Positions 17,180-26,048 of a stretch of DNA of 64,000 bases are shown here, in pieces. A program made the position numbers and the translations under genes. Below the pieces are notes generated by a model. It was not told the origin of the DNA. It saw only the letters and a program-made list of their open reading frames with translations, and searched no databases. Origin of the DNA: Pseudobacteroides sp035370245 (lineage in GTDB: Bacteria > Bacillota > Clostridia > Acetivibrionales > DSM-2933). The stretch covers positions 1 to 64,000 of the forward strand of contig DAOOVO010000009.1 of the NCBI GenBank assembly GCA_035370245.1, given 5' to 3'. The stretch's first letter is position 1, and each line of letters starts with the position of its first letter.

Positions 17180-18769
17180 CTAGTACTTTGGTTTGTATTT
17201 GCGAATAACTTCTTCAGCAATTCGTATTCCATCCACAGCAGCACTTACAATACCTCCTGCATATCCGGCACCTTCTCCGGCAGGATAAAGTCCGGTAAAG
17301 CCAATTGCCTCAAATGTGTCTGACCTAAGGATCCTAACAGGCGAGGATGTCCGAGTTTCAACACCTGTGAGTATTGCATCTTTTAAACCGAAGCCTTTTA
17401 TTTTTTTGTCAAATATGCTTATAGACTCTTTCATTGGGGTTGTAATAAATTCAGGAAGACATAAGTTTATATCGCTTAAGGTGGTATTTCCGGTATAACT
17501 TGGTTTTACACTTCCAAAGCCTTTTGAGGCACACCCTTTCATGAAATCACCCAAAAGCTGAACAGGTGCGGAATAATTGCTACCGGCTACTTCATAGGCA
17601 AGTTTTTCCCATCTTCTCTGGAAATACATACCCGCTAATGGATGGGAGTCTCCAAAATCACCGGGCTCAACAGAAACAACCAATGCACTGTTGGCATTTT
17701 CACGATCACGCTTATATTCGCTCATACCGTTTGTCACTATGGACTCAGGCTCTGAGGCTGAGGCGACTACAACACCGCCGGGGCACATGCAGAATGAATA
17801 AACTGTTCGGTTGCCGATTTTATGAAAAATTTGGTAATCTGCAGGCCCTAGCTTCGGTATTACATTAGGTGTGCCAAACTGAGCCATATTGATGATTACC
17901 TGAGGGTGCTCTATTCGAACACCGATTGAAAACGGCTTTTGAATAAACTGAATATTTTTATCAAGCAGCATTTGGAATGTGTCTCTCGCACTATGACCTA
18001 TGGATAGTATCAGTATGTTTGTATCGATTGTGTTAGCGTTGTTGTATTTAATTCCACGTACTGCATTGCCTTTAAAGTCTATGTCTGTGAGCTTTGAGTT
18101 AAAAAGTACGGTTCCACCAAGCTCTTCAATCCTTTTACGTATGTTTTTTACTACACATTTAAGAACATCAGTGCCTATGTGAGGTTTGTTTTTATATAGT
18201 ATTTCTTCATGGGCACCGTTTTTATAAAACTCTTCTAAAACTTTGTTGCATCTTCGGTCATTTATTCTTGTTGTAAGCTTTCCGTCAGAGAATGTTCCTG
18301 CTCCTCCTTCACCGAACTGAACATTTGTTTCGGTAGATAATTTATTCTCATTCCAGAAAAGGTTGACCAACTCGGTTCGTTTTTCCACACATTCTCCACG
18401 TTCAATAACAATGGGCTTAAAACCGTTCTGGGCCAAAACAAGAGCAGCAAACATACCGGCAGGGCCAAAGCCCACAATTACCGGTTTTTTATCTAAAGGA
18501 ATATTACCTTGTAGAAGCGGGGGAGAAGGTGTTTCATCAAGCACAGAAATATCATTATTGGCAGTGAATTTTATTTTGGAGTGAGTTTCTGCCATAACTG
18601 TATAAACAAGGGTTATATTGGGTTTTCGTCTTGCATCGATTGACTCTTTAATTATTTTAATGCTTTTTATATCATCTGTTCCAACCTTTATTTTTTTTGC
18701 TGTCTGCTGTTTTATATATTCTATATCATCATCAACTGATGTACGTATATTTTTTATAATTAGTTTCAT
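17180..18769 (-). CDS. FAD-dependent oxidoreductase of unknown substrate
   Basis: The 529-residue protein has an N-terminal extension of about 80 residues containing IKVGTDDIKSIKIIKESIDAR, then a Rossmann dinucleotide-binding motif KPVIVGFGPAGMFAALVLAQ (near residue 100), the FAD-contacting IVIERGECVEKRT, and a late GLYPAGEGAGYAGGIVSAA motif. It belongs to the widespread uncharacterised NAD(P)/FAD-dependent oxidoreductase family often near glmM in clostridia. No function is known. The start overlaps the cdaR stop by four bases, so it is co-transcribed with cdaA-cdaR. Confidence 0.85.
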   Translation of the reverse strand: MKLIIKNIRTSVDDDIEYIKQQTAKKIKVGTDDIKSIKIIKESIDARRKPNITLVYTVMAETHSKIKFTANNDISVLDETPSPPLLQGNIPLDKKPVIVGFGPAGMFAALVLAQNGFKPIVIERGECVEKRTELVNLFWNENKLSTETNVQFGEGGAGTFSDGKLTTRINDRRCNKVLEEFYKNGAHEEILYKNKPHIGTDVLKCVVKNIRKRIEELGGTVLFNSKLTDIDFKGNAVRGIKYNNANTIDTNILILSIGHSARDTFQMLLDKNIQFIQKPFSIGVRIEHPQVIINMAQFGTPNVIPKLGPADYQIFHKIGNRTVYSFCMCPGGVVVASASEPESIVTNGMSEYKRDRENANSALVVSVEPGDFGDSHPLAGMYFQRRWEKLAYEVAGSNYSAPVQLLGDFMKGCASKGFGSVKPSYTGNTTLSDINLCLPEFITTPMKESISIFDKKIKGFGLKDAILTGVETRTSSPVRILRSDTFEAIGFTGLYPAGEGAGYAGGIVSAAVDGIRIAEEVIRKYKPKY

Positions 18770-20025
18770 GCAGGCTCCTCAATAATTTCATCTTCTTGTA
18801 CTTGAACTTCTATTTCATATTTGCCGGCTGCAACAACATTTGCCGGGAGACTAAGCCTTAAGGGAACCTTGTATATTCCTGCAGGTTTGTCTGCAAGTTC
18901 TATAATATTTATACTGGGGTTTAAACTGTTAATGTCAATTTTTGCAAGGTCTGCAGCTTTTCCCTTTAGACTTATGTGTATACCATTCGGTACAATTGAA
19001 TATCTTGGCGATTCAATGTTACCGGGATAAATAACTGTTATATTTTCTTTTGAAACAGTTAAGTCTTTTTGACCTTCTTTTTCAATAATGACATATATAT
19101 TAACATCAGTGCCGTTGTCAACAGTACTAATATCTTTCGGAAGAATCAGATTGCTCTTTATGGTATTGCTTGAAGTCATGCCGTTAATGTTTACAGGTTC
19201 AGCCTTTATTTCAGATATATTTGCTAAAACATCGGCGGGACCTGTAACAAGTACTTTATCAGGAACCGCCTGAAGATCTGAGTATACATAATTTTTAGCC
19301 GGGGTTCCTTTAACGCTTGGAATAACTTTTACCTCTTTAGCAACTTCAATCTGAATTGTGACTGTTACATTTCCTGTAACACTGCTGCTTATATCTTCAC
19401 CTTTATCATTATAAAATTTGCATTCCTTTTCAATAGTAAGTTTTTTATCGAGATTATTAATATCGACATCAGCCTTTACAGAGGCTATCGATTTTATTAT
19501 AGATTCACTGCCATCAACGGAAACGGTGTCGGGTACAACTTTGGTGTTGATTAATTGATAGCCTTTCTTTACTGTACCGCTTGTTTTTATGCCCACCTTA
19601 AAATACTTTTGAATTATTTTTTCAAGGTTTAGTGTGACTGTTTCGGGTTCCATACTTTCAATGGTAATTTCTGGATTGTTTGATACTACTTTTATTTTAA
19701 GCTCCTTGTCATTAACAGACTTGATTTCCGACAGGTCTATTGTAGCTTTAAAGTCATACTGACGCATAGCCTCCAGCTTGTCTTTTCTTCCTCTGACGGT
19801 GAGTCGTACTGTAGAAGGAATATCAGTGTCTTTCAACTCTATTTTCTTATTGTTCAATGAACTTTTGTTCAGCAATTCAAGAGGAACACTAATGCTGGTT
19901 GGATATATAGGGTTGGAATTTTTATCCACCACATTGTACCATAAAATAATTGCAAATATTATTGATATGATTTTAACGGTAATATCTTTTTTCAATAGTT
20001 CGTTCACTTGCTTTTCACCTTCCAT
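18766..20025 (-). CDS. cdaR: YbbR-domain protein, regulator of c-di-AMP cyclase CdaA
   Basis: The 419-residue protein has one N-terminal membrane segment (about residues 14-32, KIISIIFAIILWYNVVDKN) and several YbbR repeats: VPLELLNKSS, VRLTVRGRKDKLEAM, VSVDGSESIIKSIASV and VLVTGPADVLANISEI. YbbR proteins sit outside the membrane and control the neighbouring diadenylate cyclase. The start overlaps cdaA by 22 bases, indicating coupled translation. Sequence shows the repeats; the regulatory role is known from Bacillus and Listeria homologues. Confidence 0.92.
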   Translation of the reverse strand: MEGEKQVNELLKKDITVKIISIIFAIILWYNVVDKNSNPIYPTSISVPLELLNKSSLNNKKIELKDTDIPSTVRLTVRGRKDKLEAMRQYDFKATIDLSEIKSVNDKELKIKVVSNNPEITIESMEPETVTLNLEKIIQKYFKVGIKTSGTVKKGYQLINTKVVPDTVSVDGSESIIKSIASVKADVDINNLDKKLTIEKECKFYNDKGEDISSSVTGNVTVTIQIEVAKEVKVIPSVKGTPAKNYVYSDLQAVPDKVLVTGPADVLANISEIKAEPVNINGMTSSNTIKSNLILPKDISTVDNGTDVNIYVIIEKEGQKDLTVSKENITVIYPGNIESPRYSIVPNGIHISLKGKAADLAKIDINSLNPSINIIELADKPAGIYKVPLRLSLPANVVAAGKYEIEVQVQEDEIIEEPA

Positions 20026-20888
20026 AAACTCAGCTTCTTAGTCGGTGTGGTATCATCCAAAAGGTTTTTATTTAGTGCTTTTCTTAAAGTGTCCGGAGTA
20101 AGATTTCTTGTAAGCCCACCATTCAATGCGAATGACACCTTGCCTGTTTCTTCTGATACAACAACGGATATGGAATCGGATACTTCTGTTATCCCCATTG
20201 CTGCTCTGTGTCTTGTGCCTAGCTCCTTGCTGAGATTGGGGTTATCTGTCAGAGGCAGAAAGCAGGATGCAGACTTGATCTTATGGTCGCGTATAACTAA
20301 AGCACCGTCATGAAGCGGTGTATTCGGTACAAATATATTTATTATAAGCTCAGCAGATATGTTTGAGTCTAACTGTATTCCTGAATTTATTATTTCTCCT
20401 AATTTAGTATTGCGTTCAATTACTATGAGAGCACCTGTGCTGGTTTTTGAGAGCTCAGTTACGGCCTTTACTATTTCCTCAATCATGGCAGTTGTATGTA
20501 TGCGGGTATTGCTTTCTTCAAAATTAAAAATATCGCTGAATTTGCTTCTTCCAATTGTCTCAAGACCTCTTCGCAGCTCCGGCTGGAAAAGAACAACAAC
20601 AGCAATAGCTGTTATCTGTATGGCACTTGTTAAAATATAATTTACAGTATCCAGCCTGAGAATCTTACTCAAATAGGAAACTATAGCAATAAAAAGAAGT
20701 CCTTTTATCAGCTGCCAGGCACGAGTCTCCTTTACAAGAAATATTACTTTATATATAACGTATGCTACTATACCTACGTCAACTATTGCCCTAATAACAT
20801 CAAAAGGGCTTTCAAAGCCTATATAATTAACTATGTTGTTTAAAAGACCATGGATGTCAAAATCAAAGATACCAGGCAAAAACTCCAC
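20004..20888 (-). CDS. cdaA: Diadenylate cyclase CdaA (c-di-AMP synthase)
   Basis: The 294-residue enzyme makes c-di-AMP from ATP. Three membrane segments (about residues 33-52, 60-75 and 82-101) precede a DAC domain with the signature motifs PLHDGALVIRDHKI and GTRHRAAMGITEVSDSISVVVSEETG. The C-terminus is typical in length. The track start is GTG directly after AAGGA, with only about two bases of spacing; a TTG twelve bases on has better spacing, so the exact N-terminus is uncertain. First gene of a probable cdaA-cdaR-oxidoreductase transcript that leads to glmM and glmS. Confidence 0.95.
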   Translation of the reverse strand: MEFLPGIFDFDIHGLLNNIVNYIGFESPFDVIRAIVDVGIVAYVIYKVIFLVKETRAWQLIKGLLFIAIVSYLSKILRLDTVNYILTSAIQITAIAVVVLFQPELRRGLETIGRSKFSDIFNFEESNTRIHTTAMIEEIVKAVTELSKTSTGALIVIERNTKLGEIINSGIQLDSNISAELIINIFVPNTPLHDGALVIRDHKIKSASCFLPLTDNPNLSKELGTRHRAAMGITEVSDSISVVVSEETGKVSFALNGGLTRNLTPDTLRKALNKNLLDDTTPTKKLSLWKVKSK

Positions 20889-21527
20889 ATCCTTATAAAA
20901 GTATAATCAAAATGTAATATTAATAATTTTAATATAGATTATACAATTTTTTTGTTCAATTTGTAAGGTTATTTCATGTTGCAACACAAATTTCATATTT
21001 CTGTAACATTAATGAAATATTCGTTTAAAATGTTTTGTTGAAAAAATGTTGTGTAATTGATATATGCTGTTAGTATCACTAAATATTACCTAATGGTGAA
21101 AATATATTACTTGATAAAATATCAGGATTAACAAAAAAGATTTGAAATCCTTGAAAACTATGAAACTCTTGAAGCAGACAGGTGATTAAAGATAAAAAAT
21201 TAATAAAAAAATTTATTCTAGGACAATTAAAAAATAAAGCTTGTAATACAAATGGATTATTATTGAAGTTAAAAAAATAAAATGATATGATATGAGCATA
21301 GTAATATTACTTTGTAAAATATGTTGTGCAATAATCATTTTATGATTTTAATTGATGCAAAACGTTTTCCTTGATTCATATACTACGAAATATTTGTTTT
21401 TATTTTGCATATTCATATGATTCAACTGCATTTGTTAATGTGAAAACTTTTTTACAGCAAATGTTGTTGAAAGATAGATAGTATAATAACCAGCAATGAT
21501 AAATTTGATGAATGGGGTTGGTGGATT
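20889..21527. other. Long gene-free region between cdaA and the toxin gene
   Basis: About 640 very AT-rich bases between divergent genes. No gene of support was found; a 16-codon open stretch around 21141-21186 may be a relic but has no start. TATAAT at 21482-21487 is 41 bases before the toxin ATG, without a clear -35 element. Base composition differs from the flanks, as often seen around acquired genes. Confidence 0.4.
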
Positions 21528-22310
21528 ATGGGGAAGATAGCCTTTACTCAATCAAGATCAGGCAAGGGATGCAAAATATACGAAGTTGTAGAAGATCTTA
21601 GTGGATGTAAAGATGGAGAAAAAAATATTAAGATGGCTGAGGAAATAAAGAAGAAATGTGAAGGCAAAACCGCTGCTCAAATCAAAGAAATACTTGAAAA
21701 GGATGTTAAGGGAATCGAAAAGCTATCACAAGCAGAGATGGATGAATTAGTTGCTGATTTAGCACATACTGTGGGGATAAGTGGAATTGCCGAAGACTCC
21801 AGGGAAAAAATTAATGAAATAAATCAGTTGATTCAGGATGCTGCAACCAAAAGAACGCTAGAAATTCTTGAAAGCCAATCACAGACAGCGGCAGGTCCAT
21901 GCTTATCGGTAATATATGATCCTTTAACAGGAAAAATTGCATATGGGCAGAATTTTAAAACATCGGCAACAGGAAAAGAACAATATTATAAATGGTTAGA
22001 AAACGATGCAGATCCATTAATTAAAGATTTAGTATCTGAGTATAAAACTAAGATAGATAATGGAGAAATAATTTTATCGGAATTTGCTGATTTTAGATTA
22101 GCAGCTCATTCTGAAATTGTAGCTCTAGATGAGATATTAAAGCATAGAAGATCGTTAGGGCTACCTGTGGATAAAACAACACTGTCAGAATTATTTTTGC
22201 ACAATGTTGATTTAACAAAAGCATTTAAAACTGGTAATATAATACCTAAAATAAGATGTGAGCATTGTCGATATTTAACAGATGGTATCAATATTTTGAA
22301 TCATAATTAG
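21528..22310 (+). CDS. Probable YwqJ-like deaminase toxin
   Basis: The 260-residue protein lacks a signal peptide and has an N-terminal, lysine/glutamate-rich helical region (about residues 1-130). Residues 135-260 look like a cytidine-deaminase fold: LSVIYDPLTGKIAYGQN, then a zinc-binding AAHSEIVALDEIL (His194, Glu196) and a PKIRCEHCRYL with Cys244 and Cys247. The H-x-E...C-x-x-C pair is the hallmark of deaminases and fits the YwqJ polymorphic-toxin type. No LXG secretion domain and no secretion gene is nearby. The next gene, 22 bases on, encodes a MORN-type protein like the YwqK antitoxin. Target and delivery are unknown. Confidence 0.7.
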   Translation: MGKIAFTQSRSGKGCKIYEVVEDLSGCKDGEKNIKMAEEIKKKCEGKTAAQIKEILEKDVKGIEKLSQAEMDELVADLAHTVGISGIAEDSREKINEINQLIQDAATKRTLEILESQSQTAAGPCLSVIYDPLTGKIAYGQNFKTSATGKEQYYKWLENDADPLIKDLVSEYKTKIDNGEIILSEFADFRLAAHSEIVALDEILKHRRSLGLPVDKTTLSELFLHNVDLTKAFKTGNIIPKIRCEHCRYLTDGINILNHN

Positions 22311-22332
22311 ATTAATAAAATTGGAGGTTAGT

Positions 22333-22785
22333 ATGATAAAGATGAATATCAATGATCTATATACAGATACAGATGTCTATACCGGTGAGAATATATTTTA
22401 TTTGGACAGCGATTTAGAAAAACCATACAATGGAGTAGTAGTGGATTATTTTAAAGGAGTATTATCTTGGGAATTTGAAGTGAAAGATGGTTTTAGGACT
22501 GGGATTGAAAGAAAGTATTATGATACCGGGGAGTTAATGGAGGAAAACATGATGGATCATAATACTATAGACGGGATAGCAAAAGAGTTTTATAAAAATG
22601 GCAATATAAAAAGCATTAGTATTGTCATACGTAATGTATTCATTGATACTGTTTGTTATGATGAATCAGGAAACATGATCGGTAAAACATCGATGGATGA
22701 AAGTGATATTAGTTATTCTCTAATTAAAAACAAAATTGATGAATATAGAAAAAAATATAAGGATTACCTTAATACACATATTTAA
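22333..22785 (+). CDS. YwqK-like MORN-repeat antitoxin / immunity protein
   Basis: The 150-residue protein contains MORN-type repeats: YNGVVVDYFKGVLSWEFEVKDG, then GIERKYYDTGELMEE and GIAKEFYKNGNIKSI. Such repeat proteins are known as YwqK-family antitoxins to YwqJ deaminases. The TTG at 22321 is part of the GGAGG region; the ATG at 22333, five bases after GGAGG, is the better start. It lies 22 bases after the toxin gene, so the two are likely co-transcribed. The last 17 bases overlap the convergent radical SAM gene, with no terminator seen between them. Confidence 0.68.
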   Translation: MIKMNINDLYTDTDVYTGENIFYLDSDLEKPYNGVVVDYFKGVLSWEFEVKDGFRTGIERKYYDTGELMEENMMDHNTIDGIAKEFYKNGNIKSISIVIRNVFIDTVCYDESGNMIGKTSMDESDISYSLIKNKIDEYRKKYKDYLNTHI

Positions 22786-23629
22786 GATATTTACTTGCAA
22801 TGTTCTTTAGATTAATAAGTGTATCCATAGGGGTGGGGTTTATATGTGACATTTTATAATTTGGATAAAATCTTGTTAAATGCAGGGGAATATCACGGGA
22901 AATAGTTGAAAGCCATTTAGAGAGCTCTTCTATTTCATGGGTTGAATCATTGAGGCCGGGAATAATAAGGGTAGTTATTTCAACATGACAGTGTTTTGAA
23001 GCTAATTCAACCGATTCCATTACATTTTCGAGGACGGCACTACATATATCCTTATAAAAACCGGCAGTAAATGCTTTTACGTCTATATTCATGGCATCTA
23101 TAAATGGAAGAATATCTAAAAGAGGTTTATGGGATATAAAACCATTAGTTACAAGCACATTGAATAAACCTTTCTTTTTAGCCAGTTGGCATGTATCATA
23201 AACAAACTCATACCATATTGAAGGCTCATTGTATGTATATGCAATACCGATATTTCCACTATTTTTTAAAGATAAAGCTTTTTTTACAAGAGCCATAGGA
23301 GTTATTTCTACGGTTTCTGCATCTCGATGAGCTATTGTCCAGTTTTGACAAAAAGAACATTTTAGATTGCAGCCGAAAGTGCCGGCGGATAATATTTTTG
23401 AACCGGGGTGAAACCTGTTTAATGGCTTCTTTTCAATTGGATCGAGAGCTAAAGATGTGATTTTGCCGAAATTTAAAGAAAAAAGCTCACCTCCAATATT
23501 TTTTCTGGCTCTGCATGCTCCTGTCATTTCCGGCTTAATAATACAATTATGAGGGCATAAAAAGCAGTGAACCTTTGCTTCTTCTATTTTGTTGTAGTAT
23601 CTTGCCTGCTTACCGTTATCATTGCTCAT
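22769..23629 (-). CDS. AmmeMemoRadiSam-system radical SAM enzyme
   Basis: The 286-residue enzyme has the radical SAM cluster motif CNLKCSFCQNW (near residue 75), an upstream cysteine-rich CFLCPHNCIIKP zinc-like segment, and the later NIDVKAFTAGFYKDIC stretch of the family. It belongs to the uncharacterised group that occurs with AMMECR1 and Memo-like proteins. A TTG start at 23656 has no ribosome binding site; ATG 23629 overlaps the AMMECR1 stop by eleven bases and is preferred. It is third in a minus-strand operon. Substrate unknown. Confidence 0.9.
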   Translation of the reverse strand: MSNDNGKQARYYNKIEEAKVHCFLCPHNCIIKPEMTGACRARKNIGGELFSLNFGKITSLALDPIEKKPLNRFHPGSKILSAGTFGCNLKCSFCQNWTIAHRDAETVEITPMALVKKALSLKNSGNIGIAYTYNEPSIWYEFVYDTCQLAKKKGLFNVLVTNGFISHKPLLDILPFIDAMNIDVKAFTAGFYKDICSAVLENVMESVELASKHCHVEITTLIIPGLNDSTHEIEELSKWLSTISRDIPLHLTRFYPNYKMSHINPTPMDTLINLKNIASKYLKYVY

Positions 23630-24134
23630 TGTGTCGAATAACCTCAAACCTTTCAATTGAAAAATCCCATTTTGGGTCTATTCCTGCTTTCCTGAGGGCG
23701 ATGGATACTTGCTCATATGGCGTATTCACTCCTTCCAAATTGGGAAGAAGAAGTCCCGACCTACTGCCAGAACGAACAATAACCCCATATCTTATAACAT
23801 CCAATTCTTCTATTGAATCTACAGGCTCCGGCTCTTTAAGGACATCGACACTATATGTCAGGCTATCTAGCTCGCTTTCATCCACTTTATCAAACCTGGG
23901 GTCATGAGTACCAGAGCTGATTGCATTTTGGATAATTTCTAGTGCGATGTTAGGCATTGTTGGAGAAATGGTTCCAATACACCCCCGAAGCTCACCGGCT
24001 TTTTTGATGGATACAAATGTACCTGCAGAAGAACGGAGCATTTCATCCGGTAATCCATCAGGAACATCTAAAATTCTACCTTCACGAATATATGTTTCAA
24101 GAGCATTTTTGGCTAAAGCGACATAAGGGTCCAT
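23619..24134 (-). CDS. AMMECR1-domain protein (AmmeMemoRadiSam system protein A)
   Basis: The 171-residue protein has the AMMECR1 landmarks LRGCIGTISP (near residue 50), ALEIIQNAISSGTHDPRF, LTYSVDVLKEPEPV and an ending YEQVSIALRKAGIDP. The family is conserved from archaea to humans and its enzymatic role is not known. A GGAGAA site precedes the ATG. It follows the Memo-like gene by 61 bases and overlaps the radical SAM gene. Confidence 0.95.
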   Translation of the reverse strand: MDPYVALAKNALETYIREGRILDVPDGLPDEMLRSSAGTFVSIKKAGELRGCIGTISPTMPNIALEIIQNAISSGTHDPRFDKVDESELDSLTYSVDVLKEPEPVDSIEELDVIRYGVIVRSGSRSGLLLPNLEGVNTPYEQVSIALRKAGIDPKWDFSIERFEVIRHNEQ

Positions 24135-24195
24135 ATTGTAATTCTCCTTTTTTAAGTAAGTCTTTAAATAAGTCCTTGAAATAATTTTTAATTAT

Positions 24196-25020
24196 TCAAT
24201 CCGAGCTGAATTTTGCAACACAATATCCTATACCGAAAGGAGCTTCATAAGAATATACCTGGGGTTTTAACCCAGAGCCTTCCAAAGCTCCGAACAAAAT
24301 GACAAAGGAACGCAAGCCACATTCGGCAGCGTCTTCACAGAGCTTTTCATCAATATTAAGGATGTCATTATACTTTGAAGCACGGATGCTCTCTACCAGC
24401 AAGTTGTCGAATTTGCTTCCGCTAGGACTTGAGCCGTATGGCGAATTGTTGTTGACGCGATGAGAAAGATCACCGCTAGCAACAAAAACCACCCTCTCAT
24501 CGCAATCTTTTACTGCAGAGGATATGCATTTGCCGAATCTATGAAGCATATCCAATGTAAATCCTGCAATGGATATATGAACAACAGAAAAACCCTGAAT
24601 TTCCTTATTAATGAAGTATAAAGGAACCAGAGCACCGTGGTCTAACTCATTGCTTAACCCATATTTGTCAAGGATATGCTTGTCCAGCCCTCCTGAATCT
24701 ATGCCTTCTTTAGTGGCATTATGAATAATCTTATCTAAAAGCTCTAAATTGTTTTTGAATTCAAATTTTATATCTTTTCGCCCAAACTTTGCAAAGCTAC
24801 CGGATAGAATTCTATCGGTGGATAAATAAAGATAATCTCGAAAATATGGTCCGTGGGGTGTCGTAATTATAATGGTTGTAGGATTATCCAGCCTTATCTC
24901 ACCGGCAGCTTTTTTAAATGAATTTAATGTCAAAATTGCATTGTTTTCGTCACCCTTTCCGATCTCAGGTATCAAAACCGGTGGGTGAGGGAATATATAG
25001 GAGCTTATGATGCTGCCCAT
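24196..25020 (-). CDS. Memo-like class III extradiol dioxygenase-fold protein
   Basis: The 274-residue protein fits the LigB/Memo fold: SYIFPHPPVLIPEIGKG at the start, TTPHGPYFRDYL, then ELDHGALVPLYFIN and VFVASGDLSHRVNNNSPYG. These histidine-containing stretches are the metal-ligand regions of the family. In AmmeMemoRadiSam clusters this is protein B. The substrate is unknown. AGGAGG lies ten bases before the ATG inside the end of a 35-codon gene, suggesting coupling between them. Confidence 0.88.
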   Translation of the reverse strand: MGSIISSYIFPHPPVLIPEIGKGDENNAILTLNSFKKAAGEIRLDNPTTIIITTPHGPYFRDYLYLSTDRILSGSFAKFGRKDIKFEFKNNLELLDKIIHNATKEGIDSGGLDKHILDKYGLSNELDHGALVPLYFINKEIQGFSVVHISIAGFTLDMLHRFGKCISSAVKDCDERVVFVASGDLSHRVNNNSPYGSSPSGSKFDNLLVESIRASKYNDILNIDEKLCEDAAECGLRSFVILFGALEGSGLKPQVYSYEAPFGIGYCVAKFSSD

Positions 25021-25023
25021 TGT

Positions 25024-25131
25024 TTAGTATCCTCCTGCTGTAAGTAATGGAGTAATAACTAATGCTACTGACGTTATAAAGAAGAATGCCAACGTTATTA
25101 ATGCTACCATTCTAATTGTTTTTTTACTCAC
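25024..25131 (-). CDS. Small membrane peptide of 35 residues
   Basis: A short frame on the minus strand starts GTG AGT AAA and encodes a lysine-rich start followed by one hydrophobic segment (about residues 8-30, ALITLAFFFITSVALVITPL) and a GGY ending. It stops three bases before the Memo-like gene. It resembles the class of small single-pass proteins found in Firmicutes stress or cell-envelope loci, but I cannot name a family. Too short for a typical ORF list; the composition and position argue that it is real. An upstream GTG or TTG start is also possible, so the N-terminus is uncertain. Confidence 0.55.
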   Translation of the reverse strand: MSKKTIRMVALITLAFFFITSVALVITPLLTAGGY

Positions 25132-25410
25132 CAAAATCACCACACTTATATTATTTGATTCTTTATATGGATTATATTCTTCCATACTTTTATTCTATAT
25201 AATTTTATTATATATCAAATATTAATTTTTTCAAATTGTGTTTTTAAATTGCCGTAGTAAAGTTTCTATGGTAAAGTTATTAAAGGATTGCTTTATCTAT
25301 TAAATGCGTTATTACTCTTATTCTTATTTTTTGCGACTGATAAATGTAAAAGATAAATGGTATTTAATATAGATTGATGCATATAAATTACAATAAATAA
25401 AGGGATGGGC
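25132..25410. other. AT-rich intergenic region
   Basis: About 280 bases between the membrane-peptide operon (leftward) and the LysE-type gene (rightward). No open frame; divergent promoters are expected but none is clear. Confidence 0.4.
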
Positions 25411-26022
25411 ATGGTTTTAAAAGGATTTAGGTTCGGGCTTATACTTCAGTTTGCAATTGGTCCGGTTTGTATATACATATTTAACACTGCTACTAATGGA
25501 GGGATTTTTCCGGCAGAAGCTGCTGTTCTTGGTGCCGTATTAATGGATGCTATATATGTGACCCTTGCGATTTTGGGTGTTGGGTCGCTTCTGGAAAAAG
25601 ATAGAGTTAAAAAGGGCATGAAGTATTTTGGCACGATAATTCTGGTTTACTTTGGGCTTGGAACTATTCTAGGGACTTTCGATATAAAAATAATACCTAC
25701 CGTAGCTGGGAACAGCAATTTATATGACACATCCAATGCGTTTATAACCAGTTTTATTTTAACTGCCTCAAGTCCTTTATCGATACTGTTCTGGTCAGGT
25801 GTTTTTGCTACCAAGTTATCAAGTGAAGGCTTTAGCAAAAAGGAAATGAAGCTTTTCGGTGTTGGTGCGGTCATGGCGACATTTGTTTTTTTAAGCATAT
25901 TTGCCGTAATTGTCAGCTTGCTTCATCCGATGATGAATGAGACTGTGGTAGATGTGTTGAATGTTATTGTAGGTATAATAATCATAGGGTTTGGTATCAG
26001 GATGCTAATGAAGAAAGTGTAG
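25411..26022 (+). CDS. LysE-family transporter
   Basis: The 203-residue protein has about six membrane segments and the LysE/RhtB pattern of small hydrophobic exporters: GFRFGLILQFAIGPVCIYIF at the N-terminus, LGAVLMDAIYVTLAILGVG, TASSPLSILFWSGVF and a C-terminal IIIIGFGIRMLM. These transporters export amino acids or other small metabolites. ATG 25411 is preferred over 25405 because AAAGGG sits at a good distance. A metallophosphoesterase gene follows after 26 bases, probably as one transcript. Substrate unknown. Confidence 0.85.
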   Translation: MVLKGFRFGLILQFAIGPVCIYIFNTATNGGIFPAEAAVLGAVLMDAIYVTLAILGVGSLLEKDRVKKGMKYFGTIILVYFGLGTILGTFDIKIIPTVAGNSNLYDTSNAFITSFILTASSPLSILFWSGVFATKLSSEGFSKKEMKLFGVGAVMATFVFLSIFAVIVSLLHPMMNETVVDVLNVIVGIIIIGFGIRMLMKKV

Positions 26023-26048
26023 CATCAAACAAGTGGAGGGAAAAATAT

